Source of the DNA: Pseudonocardia oceani
GTDB lineage: Bacteria; Actinomycetota; Actinomycetes; Mycobacteriales; Pseudonocardiaceae
Direction: 5' to 3'
DNA: 64,000 nucleotides
NCBI RefSeq assembly: GCF_019263585.2
Contig: NZ_JADQDF010000001.1
Location: forward strand, 62,001-126,000
Both the position numbers and the translations under genes were made by a program. Below are positions 31,834 through 40,063 of this stretch, piece by piece (the first letter of the stretch is position 1; the number at the start of each line of letters is the position of its first letter). Under the pieces are notes generated by a model. The model ran no database searches and was not told where the DNA came from. It was given only the letters and a program-made list of their open reading frames with translations.

Positions 31834-31866
31834 CGTACTATGTACGGCGCCCGCGGGCCGGGTCAA
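31834..31866 (-). promoter_or_regulatory. Promoter of the BisC-like gene with CGTAC palindrome over the -10
   Basis: On the minus strand TTGACC (31866-31861), an 18-nt spacer and CATAGT (31842-31837) form a near-consensus promoter. CGTAC-ATA-GTACG (31834-31846) covers the -10; at this site the arms extend to a perfect 6-3-6 repeat. The palindrome is identical to the one at 3018-3030. Confidence 0.6.
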
Positions 31867-31924
31867 GGTTGCCGGATCGGCAACGTGCCGTGACGCCGCG
31901 TGCCGGCGGCGCGATGCTGGCGGC

Positions 31925-32530
31925 ATGGACACGGGTGTCGACTGGGACGAGCGCTACGCCGAGGCGTCGCGGGTGTGGAGCGGGCAGCCGAACGGGGCGC
32001 TGGTCGCCGAGGTGGGCGGCCTGGCGCCGGGGCGGGTGCTGGACGTGGGCTGCGGCGAGGGCGCGGACGCGGTGTGGCTGGCCGGACGCGGCTGGGAGGT
32101 GACCGCGCTCGACGTCTCGCGGGTCGCCCTGGACCGCGCCGCGGAGCACGCCCGGGAGGCCGGCGTCGACGTGCACTGGCTGCACGCGGGCCTGCTCGAC
32201 GCCGACCTGCCGCCCGGCGGGTTCGACCTCGTCTCCGCGCAGTACCCGGCACTGCTGCACACCCCCGGCGACGACCCGGAGCGCGCGCTGCTCGCCGCGG
32301 TCGCGCCCGGCGGCACACTGCTCGTCGTCCACCACGCCGACGTCGACACCGAGCACGCCCGCGCCGCCGGCTTCGACCCCGCCGACTACGTCAGCCCCGC
32401 CGACGTCGCCCGCTTCCTCGACGACACCTGGGCGGTCGAGGTCGACGAGCGCCGTGAGCGGCACGTCGAGGGCGGCGCCGGGGCGCACCATCACGCCGAC
32501 GTGGTGCTGCGGGCGCGCCGGCTGCCGTAG
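31925..32530 (+). CDS. Class I SAM-dependent methyltransferase
   Basis: A 201-residue protein beginning WDERYAEASRVWSGQPN, a pattern of small-molecule and chalcogen/thiol methyltransferases (TehB/thiopurine-like). It has VLDVGCGEGADAVWLA as SAM motif I. It may methylate or detoxify small nucleophiles, but the acceptor is unknown. ATG 31925 is divergent from the BisC-like gene. It ends six bases from the convergent TetR gene. Confidence 0.86.
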   Translation: MDTGVDWDERYAEASRVWSGQPNGALVAEVGGLAPGRVLDVGCGEGADAVWLAGRGWEVTALDVSRVALDRAAEHAREAGVDVHWLHAGLLDADLPPGGFDLVSAQYPALLHTPGDDPERALLAAVAPGGTLLVVHHADVDTEHARAAGFDPADYVSPADVARFLDDTWAVEVDERRERHVEGGAGAHHHADVVLRARRLP

Positions 32531-32535
32531 GAGCG

Positions 32536-33126
32536 TCACCGCCGCAGGCCGGCCATCAGCGCGTCGATCGTCGTCGCGTAGCGCTCGGCGCGGTCGGCCA
32601 CGGGCGCGTGGGCGGTGAGCTCGAGGACGACCATCCCGTGGCCCGTGGCCCACAGGCCGTAGGCCGCCGAGGCGGGGTCGGTCCGCAAGGGCGAGCGCTC
32701 GTGCCAGCAGCGCACGACGTCGACGAACGCCGCGTAGTTCTCGCGCGCGATCGAGCGCACCTCGCCGTGCGGCCGGGACAGCCCGGGCGGGGTGTCGGCG
32801 AACATGATCCGGAAGTAGTCCGGGTGCGCGAGCGCCACCTCCCGGTACGCCAGGCACGTGCCGCGGACGTCCGCCTCGGGGTCGCCGGTCTCCCGCCGCA
32901 CGCTCTGGGCGGCCCGCAGCCGCTCGTGGCCCTCGGCCTGCACGGCGTCGAGCAGGCCCTGCTTGTCGCCGAAGTAGTGGTAGACCGACATCGTCGAGCA
33001 GCCCGCCTCGGCCGCGATGCGGCGCACCGCGAGGCCGCGGGGGCCCTCGCGGGCGAGCAGCCGGGCGGCGGCGTCGAGGGTGGCGCGGCGCAGGTCCGGG
33101 GGTCGCGTCTCCGGCCCCGCGCTCAT
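32536..33126 (-). CDS. TetR-family transcriptional regulator
   Basis: A 196-residue repressor with the N-terminal helix-turn-helix LAVRRIAAEAGCSTMSVYHYFGDKQGLL and a helical ligand domain (GTCLAYREVALAHPDYFRIMF). ATG 33126 overlaps the stop of the acyl-CoA ligase gene, so repressor and ligase share one message. The probable operator is the CTATAAC/GTTATAG repeat before the ligase gene, making this an autoregulated unit likely responsive to an acyl-CoA or the free acid. Confidence 0.9.
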   Translation of the reverse strand: MSAGPETRPPDLRRATLDAAARLLAREGPRGLAVRRIAAEAGCSTMSVYHYFGDKQGLLDAVQAEGHERLRAAQSVRRETGDPEADVRGTCLAYREVALAHPDYFRIMFADTPPGLSRPHGEVRSIARENYAAFVDVVRCWHERSPLRTDPASAAYGLWATGHGMVVLELTAHAPVADRAERYATTIDALMAGLRR

Positions 33127-34712
33127 CCCGGGCCCGCCACCAGGTCGCGCAGCGCGAACTTCTGGATCTTGCCCGACGCCGTCTGCGGGAAGCCGTCGAC
33201 GAAGCGCCACGTCCGCGGCGTCTTGAACGACGCGAGGTGCTGTCGGCAGAACCGCTCGAGCTCCGCGCCGTCGACGCTCGCGCCCTCCCGCAGCTGGACG
33301 ACGGCGGCGACGGTCTCGCCCCACTCCGGGTCGGGCGTGCCCAGCACCGCGGCGCCGGCGACGGCGGGGTGGCTGTGCAGGACGTCCTCGACCTCGCGCG
33401 GGTACACGTTCTCACCGCCGCGGATGATCATGTCCTTGAGCCGGCCCTGGATGCGCAGGTAGCCGTCGGCGTCGAGGCTGCCGAGGTCACCGGTGCGCAG
33501 CCAGCCGTCCTCCAGGGCCGCGCGGGTGGCCTCGGGGGCGTCGAAGTAGCCCGCCATGACGCAGATGCCGCGGGTGCGGATCTCGCCGACCCCGCCGGGC
33601 GGCAGCGGGGCCCCCGACGCGGCGTCGGTGATCCGCACCTCGACGTGCGGCAGCGGCCGGCCCACCGTGTGCGCCCACTGCGGGTTCGGGTCGTCGGGCA
33701 GGGTGTGGGTGATGTAGGGCGAGGCCTCGGTCTGGCCGTAACCGATGGTCACCGCCACCCCGAGGGCCTTCTCCGCCCGCGCCACCAGATCGGGAGCCAC
33801 GGGGGCGCCGCCGAGGGCGACCAGGCGCCAGGAGGCGAGGTCGCGCGCGGCGAGCGACGGGTCGTCGAGCAGGCGCACGAGCATCGTCGGCACGCACAGG
33901 ATCACCGAGCCGCGGTGCGCCTCGAACAGGTCGAGGACGAGGCCGGGCTCGAACGCGGGCGGCACGACGTGCGCGCCGCCGGTCTGCAGGGCACCCAGCG
34001 TCGTCAGGCCGCAGCCGGCGGTGTGGAACAGCGGCATCGGGTTGATCCACACGTCGGACTCCCCCGCGCCCAGCGCCTCGGCGAAGACGCGCCCGTTGAG
34101 CGCGAGCCCGCGGTGGGTGAGCAGCGTGCCCTTGGGCGAGCCCGTGGTGCCCGACGTGTACTGGACCTGCGCGATGTCGGTCGGTGCCACCGCGGGCAGC
34201 GCGGCGTCCGGCTCGCCCGAGCCGAGGAACGCGTCCCAGTCGCCGAGCGGCACGACCTCGCGCAGCGCGTCCAGCCGGGGGCGCACCTCCTCGACGACGG
34301 CCACGAGGTCGCGCCCGCGGAACTCCGGCGCCACGACGACGCCGCTCGCCCGCGACTGCCCGAGCACGAACTCGACCTCCGCCGCCAGGTAGGCCGGGTT
34401 GACGGTGACGAGCGTGAGCCCGGCCAGCGCCGCCCCGAACTCGACGAGCACCCACTCCGGGCTGTTGGGCGCCCAGATCGCGACCTTCTCCCCCGGCGCG
34501 AACCGCCGCAGCAGCGCCCGGGCCACGCGCTCGGCGTCAGCGAGGACCTCGGCGGTGGTCCACGCGCGGTCCGCGCCCGGGGCCCCGTCGACCAGTGCGC
34601 CGTCGACCAGCGCCGTGCGGTCGGGCCGGCGGGCGGCCGCGATCCGCAGCACGTCGCCGACGGTGTGCTCCGGCGGCGCCTCCACGGCCGTGCGGGGGCC
34701 CTGCTGCTCCAT
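33123..34712 (-). CDS. AMP-forming acyl-CoA ligase
   Basis: A 529-residue adenylate-forming enzyme with YTSGTTGSPKG (A3), GYGQTEASP (A5), the TGDLGSLDADGYL and KDMIIRGGENVYPREVE hinge motifs and the C-terminal catalytic Lys in TASGKIQKFALRDL. It activates a carboxylic acid to its CoA thioester using ATP. FadD/fatty-acyl and aromatic-acid ligases share this layout, so chain type is open. ATG 34712 follows AGGAGG. It heads a two-gene operon with the TetR regulator. Confidence 0.92.
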   Translation of the reverse strand: MEQQGPRTAVEAPPEHTVGDVLRIAAARRPDRTALVDGALVDGAPGADRAWTTAEVLADAERVARALLRRFAPGEKVAIWAPNSPEWVLVEFGAALAGLTLVTVNPAYLAAEVEFVLGQSRASGVVVAPEFRGRDLVAVVEEVRPRLDALREVVPLGDWDAFLGSGEPDAALPAVAPTDIAQVQYTSGTTGSPKGTLLTHRGLALNGRVFAEALGAGESDVWINPMPLFHTAGCGLTTLGALQTGGAHVVPPAFEPGLVLDLFEAHRGSVILCVPTMLVRLLDDPSLAARDLASWRLVALGGAPVAPDLVARAEKALGVAVTIGYGQTEASPYITHTLPDDPNPQWAHTVGRPLPHVEVRITDAASGAPLPPGGVGEIRTRGICVMAGYFDAPEATRAALEDGWLRTGDLGSLDADGYLRIQGRLKDMIIRGGENVYPREVEDVLHSHPAVAGAAVLGTPDPEWGETVAAVVQLREGASVDGAELERFCRQHLASFKTPRTWRFVDGFPQTASGKIQKFALRDLVAGPG

Positions 34713-34734
34713 CGCGCCTCCTGGGATGCCGGTC

Positions 34735-34776
34735 CTATAACGCATTGTTATAGACCCGGGCGCACGCCGAGGGCAA
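34735..34776 (-). promoter_or_regulatory. Ligase/TetR promoter with palindromic operator
   Basis: Minus-strand TTGCCC (34776-34771), an 18-nt spacer and TATAAC (34752-34747) form a promoter. The perfect repeat CTATAAC-N5-GTTATAG (34735-34753) covers the -10 and start site. Its position fits autorepression by the TetR protein of the same operon. Confidence 0.55.
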
Positions 34777-34780
34777 GGGC

Positions 34781-35857
34781 TCAGGCGGACGCCGCCAGCA
34801 CCGCGTGCGCGTAGGGGACCTCGCTCGGCGGCCCCGGGCTGACCCACGACTCCACCGGCGCGTCCGGGCGCAGGGCCGAGACCATCGAGCCGGTCGTGTA
34901 GTCCGAGGGGCCGGCACCGCGGACCCGGCAGACCGGGTGGGCGGGGTCGTCGGACGACGCCAGCGCGCCCTGGAGGTCGGCCAGCGACGGGCTCCCCGTA
35001 CCGACGCGCGCTGCGAGGGCGTCGAGGCGGGCGCGGGAGTCGCGCTCCGCGCCGGGCGGGGCCGGCGTGCCGGTCACGGGACCCAGCGGGTGGTTGGTGT
35101 GCAGCACCCGCGACGGGTCGGCCGGGCGGTGCTCGGCGACGCCGTCGGGCCGCGCCTCGAACGAGCGCACCTCCCCCGGCCCGGCGAGCAGGTAGTGCTG
35201 GCTCGTCGCGTGCGGCAGGTCGCGGACCAGCCGCACCGCCTCGGCGAGCGTGCGCGCCTGCAGCAGGCGGCGGATCACGAAGGCGACCGGCAGCCCGTCG
35301 GGCGCGGCGGGCAGCTGGGGCACGGCGTTGACGCACACGCCGACGCCCGCGGCGTTCACCCCCATCAGCGCGACGACGCCGGCGACGCTGAACACCAGCG
35401 CCGCGGGGACGTCACCGCGCGGGGCCACCCGCAGCAGCACCTGGTGGCCGCGGGTGTGCGCGCCCAGGTCCATGTTCTGCCCGATCCAGGTCGGACCGCC
35501 CGGGAGCGCGAGCCCGAACCCGGTGCACTTGGCGAGGGCGGCGGCGCGGGCCCGGTGCGCGGGCTCCTCGTCGATCAGCTGCAGGGCCAGCAGCAGGTCG
35601 GGGTCGACGCCCGCCCCGGCCGCGACGCCGCGGACCTCCTCGGCGAGGTCGGGCACGAGCTCCTCGACCGCCGACCGGAACCCGGTGGCGCCCAGCAGCG
35701 CGCGCAGGTGCGCGGGCGGGTCGGCGACGCCCTCGGCGACGAGCACCCGCAGCCACGCGTCGAGGTGGGCCGCGACGCGCGGGGCGAGCGCGACCCCGTG
35801 CGCGACCGGGTCGTCGAGGTCGGTCGGGCCGAACACGGCGGCCGGGGACGCGGCCAC
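34781..35857 (-). CDS. C45-family Ntn-hydrolase (acyl-CoA:6-APA acyltransferase-like)
   Basis: A 358-residue protein with the fold of isopenicillin N acyltransferase/C45 peptidases. KCTGFGLALPGGPTWIGQNMDL holds the expected self-cleavage site before Cys, which becomes the N-terminal nucleophile. GVNAAGVGVCVNAV and a late TNHPL segment also match. Such enzymes cleave or form amide and sometimes ester bonds. It is the last gene of the operon starting at 38117 and follows the bicupin gene by one base. A role in hydrolysing an amide- or ester-linked substrate is the best guess. Confidence 0.82.
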   Translation of the reverse strand: MAASPAAVFGPTDLDDPVAHGVALAPRVAAHLDAWLRVLVAEGVADPPAHLRALLGATGFRSAVEELVPDLAEEVRGVAAGAGVDPDLLLALQLIDEEPAHRARAAALAKCTGFGLALPGGPTWIGQNMDLGAHTRGHQVLLRVAPRGDVPAALVFSVAGVVALMGVNAAGVGVCVNAVPQLPAAPDGLPVAFVIRRLLQARTLAEAVRLVRDLPHATSQHYLLAGPGEVRSFEARPDGVAEHRPADPSRVLHTNHPLGPVTGTPAPPGAERDSRARLDALAARVGTGSPSLADLQGALASSDDPAHPVCRVRGAGPSDYTTGSMVSALRPDAPVESWVSPGPPSEVPYAHAVLAASA

Positions 35858-35858
35858 G

Positions 35859-37058
35859 TCAGTCGTCGTCCGTGGCGGTCACCAGCACCTCGGCGGGGGC
35901 GACGTAGCCGTTCGCGTCGAGGACGTGCCCGGCGGCGCGGGCCGCCGCGACGACCTCGGGGGCCCAGTCCAGCCGCGTCCGCCCGTCGCCCTCGTTCACG
36001 ACGAGCAGCTCGCCCAGGCCCGGGTCCGCGGCCCGGCCCGGCGCGGCGTCGAGCAGCGTGAACGACCGCCAGGCGCCCGCGGGCACCGACAGCGTGTCCA
36101 GCGGCCCGAGCTCGACGACCTGCTCGTCGGCGCCGGTGTTGAGGCGCACCGCCCAGCGCCCGGCCTTGGCCGTGAGGACCTGCGTGCCCGGGTGCCGGTG
36201 GGTGAGCACGCCCTCGCCCGCGCGTGCGCGCAGCCAGGCGAGGTCGAACCCGTGCGGGTCGTGCAGCCGCGGGGCCGCGCGCCGGTCCTCGCTCATCCCG
36301 TAGCCGATCACCAGGCTGAGCTCGGCGCCCCCGCCGGGCAGCCCGGAGCACAGGAACGGCGCGGCTATCCAGACGCGGTCGCCCGCGTGGGTCACGCGCG
36401 CCCGGAAGGCCTCGGCGTCGACGCGGTCGAGCTCGTCGATCTTCTCCTGGGGCATCGGCGTGACCAGGGCGACGCCGTCGGGCACCCGCTCCCCGCGGAC
36501 GGTGTCGACGAGCCGGTTGTCGGCGGTGAGGTGCAGACCGTGACCGGCCGCCTCGCGCAGCACCGACGGGCCCCAGATGATGCCGCCGGTGTCGTCGCCG
36601 CCCAGCACGGTGAGCAGGACGCCCTCGTCGGCGCCGACGTTGGTGAAGCCGCGGAAGATCCACGTGGGCACCGACACGACGTCGCCGTCGACGCTGCGGT
36701 ACTCCCCCTGCGCGCCGTCGGCGCCCCAGCGCAGCTGGTAGTCGCCGTCGAAGTTGACGAACACCTCGGCGGTGAAGTGCAGGTGCAGGCTGTTGGTCGT
36801 GCCGTGCGGCATGCCGGCCGCGCCCAGCTGGAAGCCGTGCGGCTCGCGCAGGTTGACGTACTGGTCGGCGCTCTGCGAGACGCCGGGCCCGATGAACGAG
36901 TAGTTGTCCTTGCGGTCCGAGCCCGGCGTGCGGCAGTCGATGAACGCCGCCTTGCACGGGACCCAGTCGGTGCGCCGGATGGTGCGGCGGGCGACCTCAC
37001 CGGGCGGGACCACGGTCCCGGCGCCGGGCCCGCTGTCGATCGTGGCCGTGTCGGTCAC
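35859..37058 (-). CDS. Bicupin protein, homogentisate-dioxygenase-like fold
   Basis: A 399-residue protein with two cupin segments: NSLHLHFTAEVFVNFDGDYQLRWG in the first half and VLTHRHPGTQVLTAKAGRWAVRL in the second. The His-rich motifs allow a metal site in each half. It resembles homogentisate-1,2-dioxygenase-like cupins more than sugar isomerases, but no specific activity can be assigned. GGAGG precedes GTG 37058. It lies between a SnoaL-like gene and the Ntn-hydrolase gene in one operon. The gap before it holds a repeated CTCAGTAG-TGTTG word. Confidence 0.72.
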   Translation of the reverse strand: MTDTATIDSGPGAGTVVPPGEVARRTIRRTDWVPCKAAFIDCRTPGSDRKDNYSFIGPGVSQSADQYVNLREPHGFQLGAAGMPHGTTNSLHLHFTAEVFVNFDGDYQLRWGADGAQGEYRSVDGDVVSVPTWIFRGFTNVGADEGVLLTVLGGDDTGGIIWGPSVLREAAGHGLHLTADNRLVDTVRGERVPDGVALVTPMPQEKIDELDRVDAEAFRARVTHAGDRVWIAAPFLCSGLPGGGAELSLVIGYGMSEDRRAAPRLHDPHGFDLAWLRARAGEGVLTHRHPGTQVLTAKAGRWAVRLNTGADEQVVELGPLDTLSVPAGAWRSFTLLDAAPGRAADPGLGELLVVNEGDGRTRLDWAPEVVAAARAAGHVLDANGYVAPAEVLVTATDDD

Positions 37059-37118
37059 GGCGTCCTCCGCTGCTGTCGGTGCTGCTCAGTAGGTGTTGCG
37101 GCTCGGTGGACGGGCTGC

Positions 37119-38117
37119 TCAGTAGATGTTGGTGTCGGTGAACACGCCGTCGCCGCGTGCTGCGTTGATCTGCGCGCGCAGGGCGATCTCGTCGTAGACC
37201 CGCATCTCGCGGACGATCCGGCCGCGCTGCACGAGGAACTGCGAGACGCCCAGCAGCTCGACGGGGCGGCCGGTGAGCGGGCCGAACGCGGGCGTGCCGT
37301 GGTAGGTGCCGTTCAGCGTCCACAGCAGGGCGATGCGCAGGCCGGCGTAGCGCCCGTCGACGTTGGTCTGGACGTCGCGCACGGCGAACCGGCCGTCCGG
37401 GAACGGGGCGACGAGCGAGAGCAGGTCGCGCTGGTAGCCGTCGGGGCGCACGACCGTGGTGTCGCCGACGGTGTGCAGGAACAGGTCGCGCTCCATGAAC
37501 TCAGGCACCCGGTGCAGGCGGCGCTGGTTCCACACCTCCTCGACGAACTCGAGCACCATCTCGCACTCGGCGCGGTGGTCGTCGGGGCGCGGCCCGCTGT
37601 CGCCGACGGCGAGCACGTCGGCGGGCGGGGGCTGCGTCATCGAGCCGCTGTATCCGCGGAAGAGCTGGCGGCGGGCGGCCTCGTCGGGGTCGAGCCCGCG
37701 CTGCAGCACGTCGGCGAGCTCGTCGCGGACGACCCACTCCTCGACCATGCGCCCGCGCCGGTAGAGGCAGTTGGCGACGGTGCGCTTGCGGATGCGCCGG
37801 CTGCGGCCGTCGATCACGTGCTCGTCGCTGGCGAAGACGAGGTGCGAGCTGAGGAAGGCGTCGTCGCCGCGGGCCTCCCAGACGACGTCCTCGGCCTGCC
37901 CGACGTGCTGCGGCGTGCCCGCGATGCGCATCAGGCTGCCCTCGATGACGCCGTCGCGGCCGACGACCGTGCCCAACCCGCCGTGCACGATCGAGTCGGG
38001 CTCGTAGTTGTCGACGATGTAGGAGACGTCGCGCTGCACCCAGATCCGGTCCGTCACTTCCCGGATGAAGTCGTCGGGGTCCGTGTACGGCTTGTACGCG
38101 ACCGGGTCGAGCGGCAT
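37119..38117 (-). CDS. SnoaL-like (NTF2-fold) protein with two domains
   Basis: A 332-residue protein with two tandem SnoaL/NTF2-like segments. One is near residues 15-150 (WVQRDVSYIVDNYEPDSIVHG), the second near 185-310 (EVWNQRRLHRVPEFMERDLFLHTVG). SnoaL-like proteins include ester cyclases, hydratases and isomerases with a cone-shaped pocket. Here the reaction is unknown. The true start is ATG 38117, with AGAGGAC before it; the frame runs further upstream through the promoter. It is the first gene of an operator-controlled operon with the bicupin and Ntn-hydrolase genes. Confidence 0.78.
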   Translation of the reverse strand: MPLDPVAYKPYTDPDDFIREVTDRIWVQRDVSYIVDNYEPDSIVHGGLGTVVGRDGVIEGSLMRIAGTPQHVGQAEDVVWEARGDDAFLSSHLVFASDEHVIDGRSRRIRKRTVANCLYRRGRMVEEWVVRDELADVLQRGLDPDEAARRQLFRGYSGSMTQPPPADVLAVGDSGPRPDDHRAECEMVLEFVEEVWNQRRLHRVPEFMERDLFLHTVGDTTVVRPDGYQRDLLSLVAPFPDGRFAVRDVQTNVDGRYAGLRIALLWTLNGTYHGTPAFGPLTGRPVELLGVSQFLVQRGRIVREMRVYDEIALRAQINAARGDGVFTDTNIY

Positions 38118-38150
38118 CGCTTGTCCTCTCCTCGCTGACGTGACGAGTCG

Positions 38151-38179
38151 ATTGTATGCGTATGCACTGATGCTCACAA
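38151..38179 (-). promoter_or_regulatory. Promoter and LacI-type operator of the SnoaL-like operon
   Basis: Minus-strand TTGTGA (38179-38174), a 17-nt spacer and TACAAT (38156-38151) make a strong promoter. TGCATACGCATACA (38166-38153) overlaps spacer and -10. The same 14-base word occurs at the start of the histidinol-dehydrogenase-like gene. Confidence 0.62.
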
Positions 38180-38189
38180 GGCCGTGCGG

Positions 38190-39185
38190 TCAGCTCCGGG
38201 GCGCCCCGACGGTGTCCCGCGCCACGTACCGCGTCGGGTACACCGCGTGCACCGGCTCGGCGCCGGGGTTCCCGACCCGGCCGACGAGCAGCCGCGCGGC
38301 CTCGCGCGACATCTCGGCCAGGTCGTAGGCGACGGTGCTCAGCCGCACCAGCGCCCAGCCCGACGTCGGCAGGTCGTCGAAGCCCGCGATCGAGACGTCA
38401 CCGGGGACGTCGACGCCGATCTCCTTGGCCGCGTTGAGCGCCCCCAGCGCGACGACGTCGTTGCCGCACAGCACCAGCGTCGGCGGGTCGTCGCGGTCGA
38501 GCAGGGTGCGCATGCCGTCGTGGCCGGTGCGGAAGTCGAACGGGCCGTGCAGCACGTCGCGGTGGGCGAGGCCGATGCCGTTCTCGTCGAGCACCGCTCG
38601 CACGACCTGCTCGCGCTGCTCGCCGGTGCTGGTGTTGCGCGGCCCGAACACCGCGCCGATCCGCCGGTGACCGCGGCCGATGACGTCGGCCAGCAGCTCG
38701 CGGACGCCCTGCTCGGGGTCGACGGTGACCGAGTCGGCCGGCACGCTGGGCGCTGTGCGGTTGAAGTAGACGAACGGCACGCCGCGGTCGCGCAACCGCG
38801 CCGGCAGGATCGAGTCGACGGTGGTGGTGGCCAGCACCACCCCGCACAGCCCGTGCGCCACCACGTGCTCGGCGACCGGGCCGCTGTCCGACGACTCGGT
38901 GATGAGCACCAGCTCGTGGCCCAGGCGCTCCAGCTCGTGGTGCAGCGGCGCGATGACGTGGGCGTAGAACTGGTTGTCGAGGTCGGTGACGACCAGCCCC
39001 ACCCTCGTGGAGCGCCCCACCGACAGCGCGCGGCCGATGGCGCTGGGCGAGTAGCCCAGCGCGGCGGCGGCGTCGCGCACGCGCTGCTTGGTGGCCTCGG
39101 AGACCTTCGGGTCGTCGCGCAGCGCACGGGAGACCGTCGGCTGGGACACCCCCGCGAGCCTCGCCACGTCCCGACTGGTGATCAT
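38190..39185 (-). CDS. LacI-family transcriptional repressor
   Basis: A 331-residue repressor with the LacI helix-turn-helix and hinge (TSRDVARLAGVSQPTVSRAL, then the YSPSAIGRALS hinge region) and a periplasmic-binding-protein-like effector domain (GLVVTDLDNQFYAHVI, DVSIAGFDDLP). ATG 39185 has GGAGG before it; the frame upstream is not conserved. It sits in the centre of the regulon with operators on both sides and is probably self-regulated. The effector should be the imported substrate or an intermediate, likely a polyol or sugar acid. Confidence 0.92.
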   Translation of the reverse strand: MITSRDVARLAGVSQPTVSRALRDDPKVSEATKQRVRDAAAALGYSPSAIGRALSVGRSTRVGLVVTDLDNQFYAHVIAPLHHELERLGHELVLITESSDSGPVAEHVVAHGLCGVVLATTTVDSILPARLRDRGVPFVYFNRTAPSVPADSVTVDPEQGVRELLADVIGRGHRRIGAVFGPRNTSTGEQREQVVRAVLDENGIGLAHRDVLHGPFDFRTGHDGMRTLLDRDDPPTLVLCGNDVVALGALNAAKEIGVDVPGDVSIAGFDDLPTSGWALVRLSTVAYDLAEMSREAARLLVGRVGNPGAEPVHAVYPTRYVARDTVGAPRS

Positions 39186-39205
39186 CCCGCGCCTCCGATG
39201 CCCGC

Positions 39206-39252
39206 TTGACAGTACCCGCACCACCCGGCTTCACTCATCAGCATACGTATGC
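39206..39252 (+). promoter_or_regulatory. Promoter and perfect LacI-type operator before the SDR/aldolase operon
   Basis: TTGACA (39206-39211) with TTCACT 18 nt later (39230-39235) points toward the SDR gene. GCATACGTATGC (39241-39252), a perfect 12-bp palindrome with central CG typical of LacI-family sites, lies at the expected start site. It can also act on the divergent lacI-type gene 55 bp away. Confidence 0.6.
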
Positions 39253-39307
39253 CAGCGAGCGGTGTGGAGGCCACGGTGGACCGACGTCCGACGACGGGGT
39301 GGACCGC

Positions 39308-40063
39308 GTGAGCGCGGCCGGGCGCACGGCGGTGGTGACCGGCGGCGGCAACGGGCTGGGCGCGGCGATCGCCACGCACCTCGTGGCCGACGGGGCCCGC
39401 GTCGTGCTGGTCGGCCGCCGGGCCGAGCCGCTGGAGGCCACCGCGCGGCGCCTGGGCGACGCGGCCCGCGCCGAGGTCTGCGACGTCGCCGACCCGGACG
39501 CCGTGGCGGCGCTGGCGCAGCGGCTGGCCGGCGAGGAGGTCTCGGTGCTGGTCAACAACGCGGGGATCCCCGGTCCGGTCGCGCCGCTCACCGAGATCGC
39601 GCCCGAGGAGTGGGACGAGGTGTTCGCGGTGAACGTCCGCGGCGTCTTCCTCATGTGCCGGGCGTTCCTGCCGGGCATGGTCGCGCGCGGTGCGGGCGAC
39701 GTCGTCACCATCGCCTCGGTGTCGGGCAAGCGGCCGCTGACCCGGCGCACGCCGTACTGCGCGTCGAAGATGGCCGTGATCGGCCTGACCTCCACGCTCG
39801 CCTTCGAGGTCGGCGAGGCCGGGGTGCGGGTGAACACGGTGTCCCCCGGGCCGGTCGAGGGCGACCGCATGGACCGCAACTTCCGGCTGGAGGCCGAGCG
39901 CACCGGCGGCACCGGCGAGGACGCGCGCGCGGCGTTCGTCGGGCGCGCGGCGCTGGGCCGGATGGTCACCGCCGACGAGGTCGGCCGGGCCGTGCTCGCC
40001 GTGCTCGCGATGCCGGGGCTCACCGGAGCCGACATCGACCTCTCCGGCGGGATGGTCGCGTGA
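39308..40063 (+). CDS. Short-chain dehydrogenase/reductase
   Basis: A 251-residue classical SDR with TGGGNGLGAAIA cofactor motif, NNAG, catalytic Ser in ASVSGKRPL and YCASK with the Tyr-x3-Lys pair. It probably oxidises a hydroxyl group of the regulon's substrate with NAD(P). GTG 39308 is used; GTG 39299 is three codons earlier. It overlaps the aldolase gene by GTGA, so both products are made together. It is divergent from the LacI-family gene and next to its best operator. Confidence 0.9.
   Translation: MSAAGRTAVVTGGGNGLGAAIATHLVADGARVVLVGRRAEPLEATARRLGDAARAEVCDVADPDAVAALAQRLAGEEVSVLVNNAGIPGPVAPLTEIAPEEWDEVFAVNVRGVFLMCRAFLPGMVARGAGDVVTIASVSGKRPLTRRTPYCASKMAVIGLTSTLAFEVGEAGVRVNTVSPGPVEGDRMDRNFRLEAERTGGTGEDARAAFVGRAALGRMVTADEVGRAVLAVLAMPGLTGADIDLSGGMVA

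Noticed and set aside
29563..31893. A 776-codon plus frame opposite the BisC-like gene
   Set aside because: It is Arg/Val/His-rich without any domain and mirrors the conserved molybdoenzyme on the other strand.
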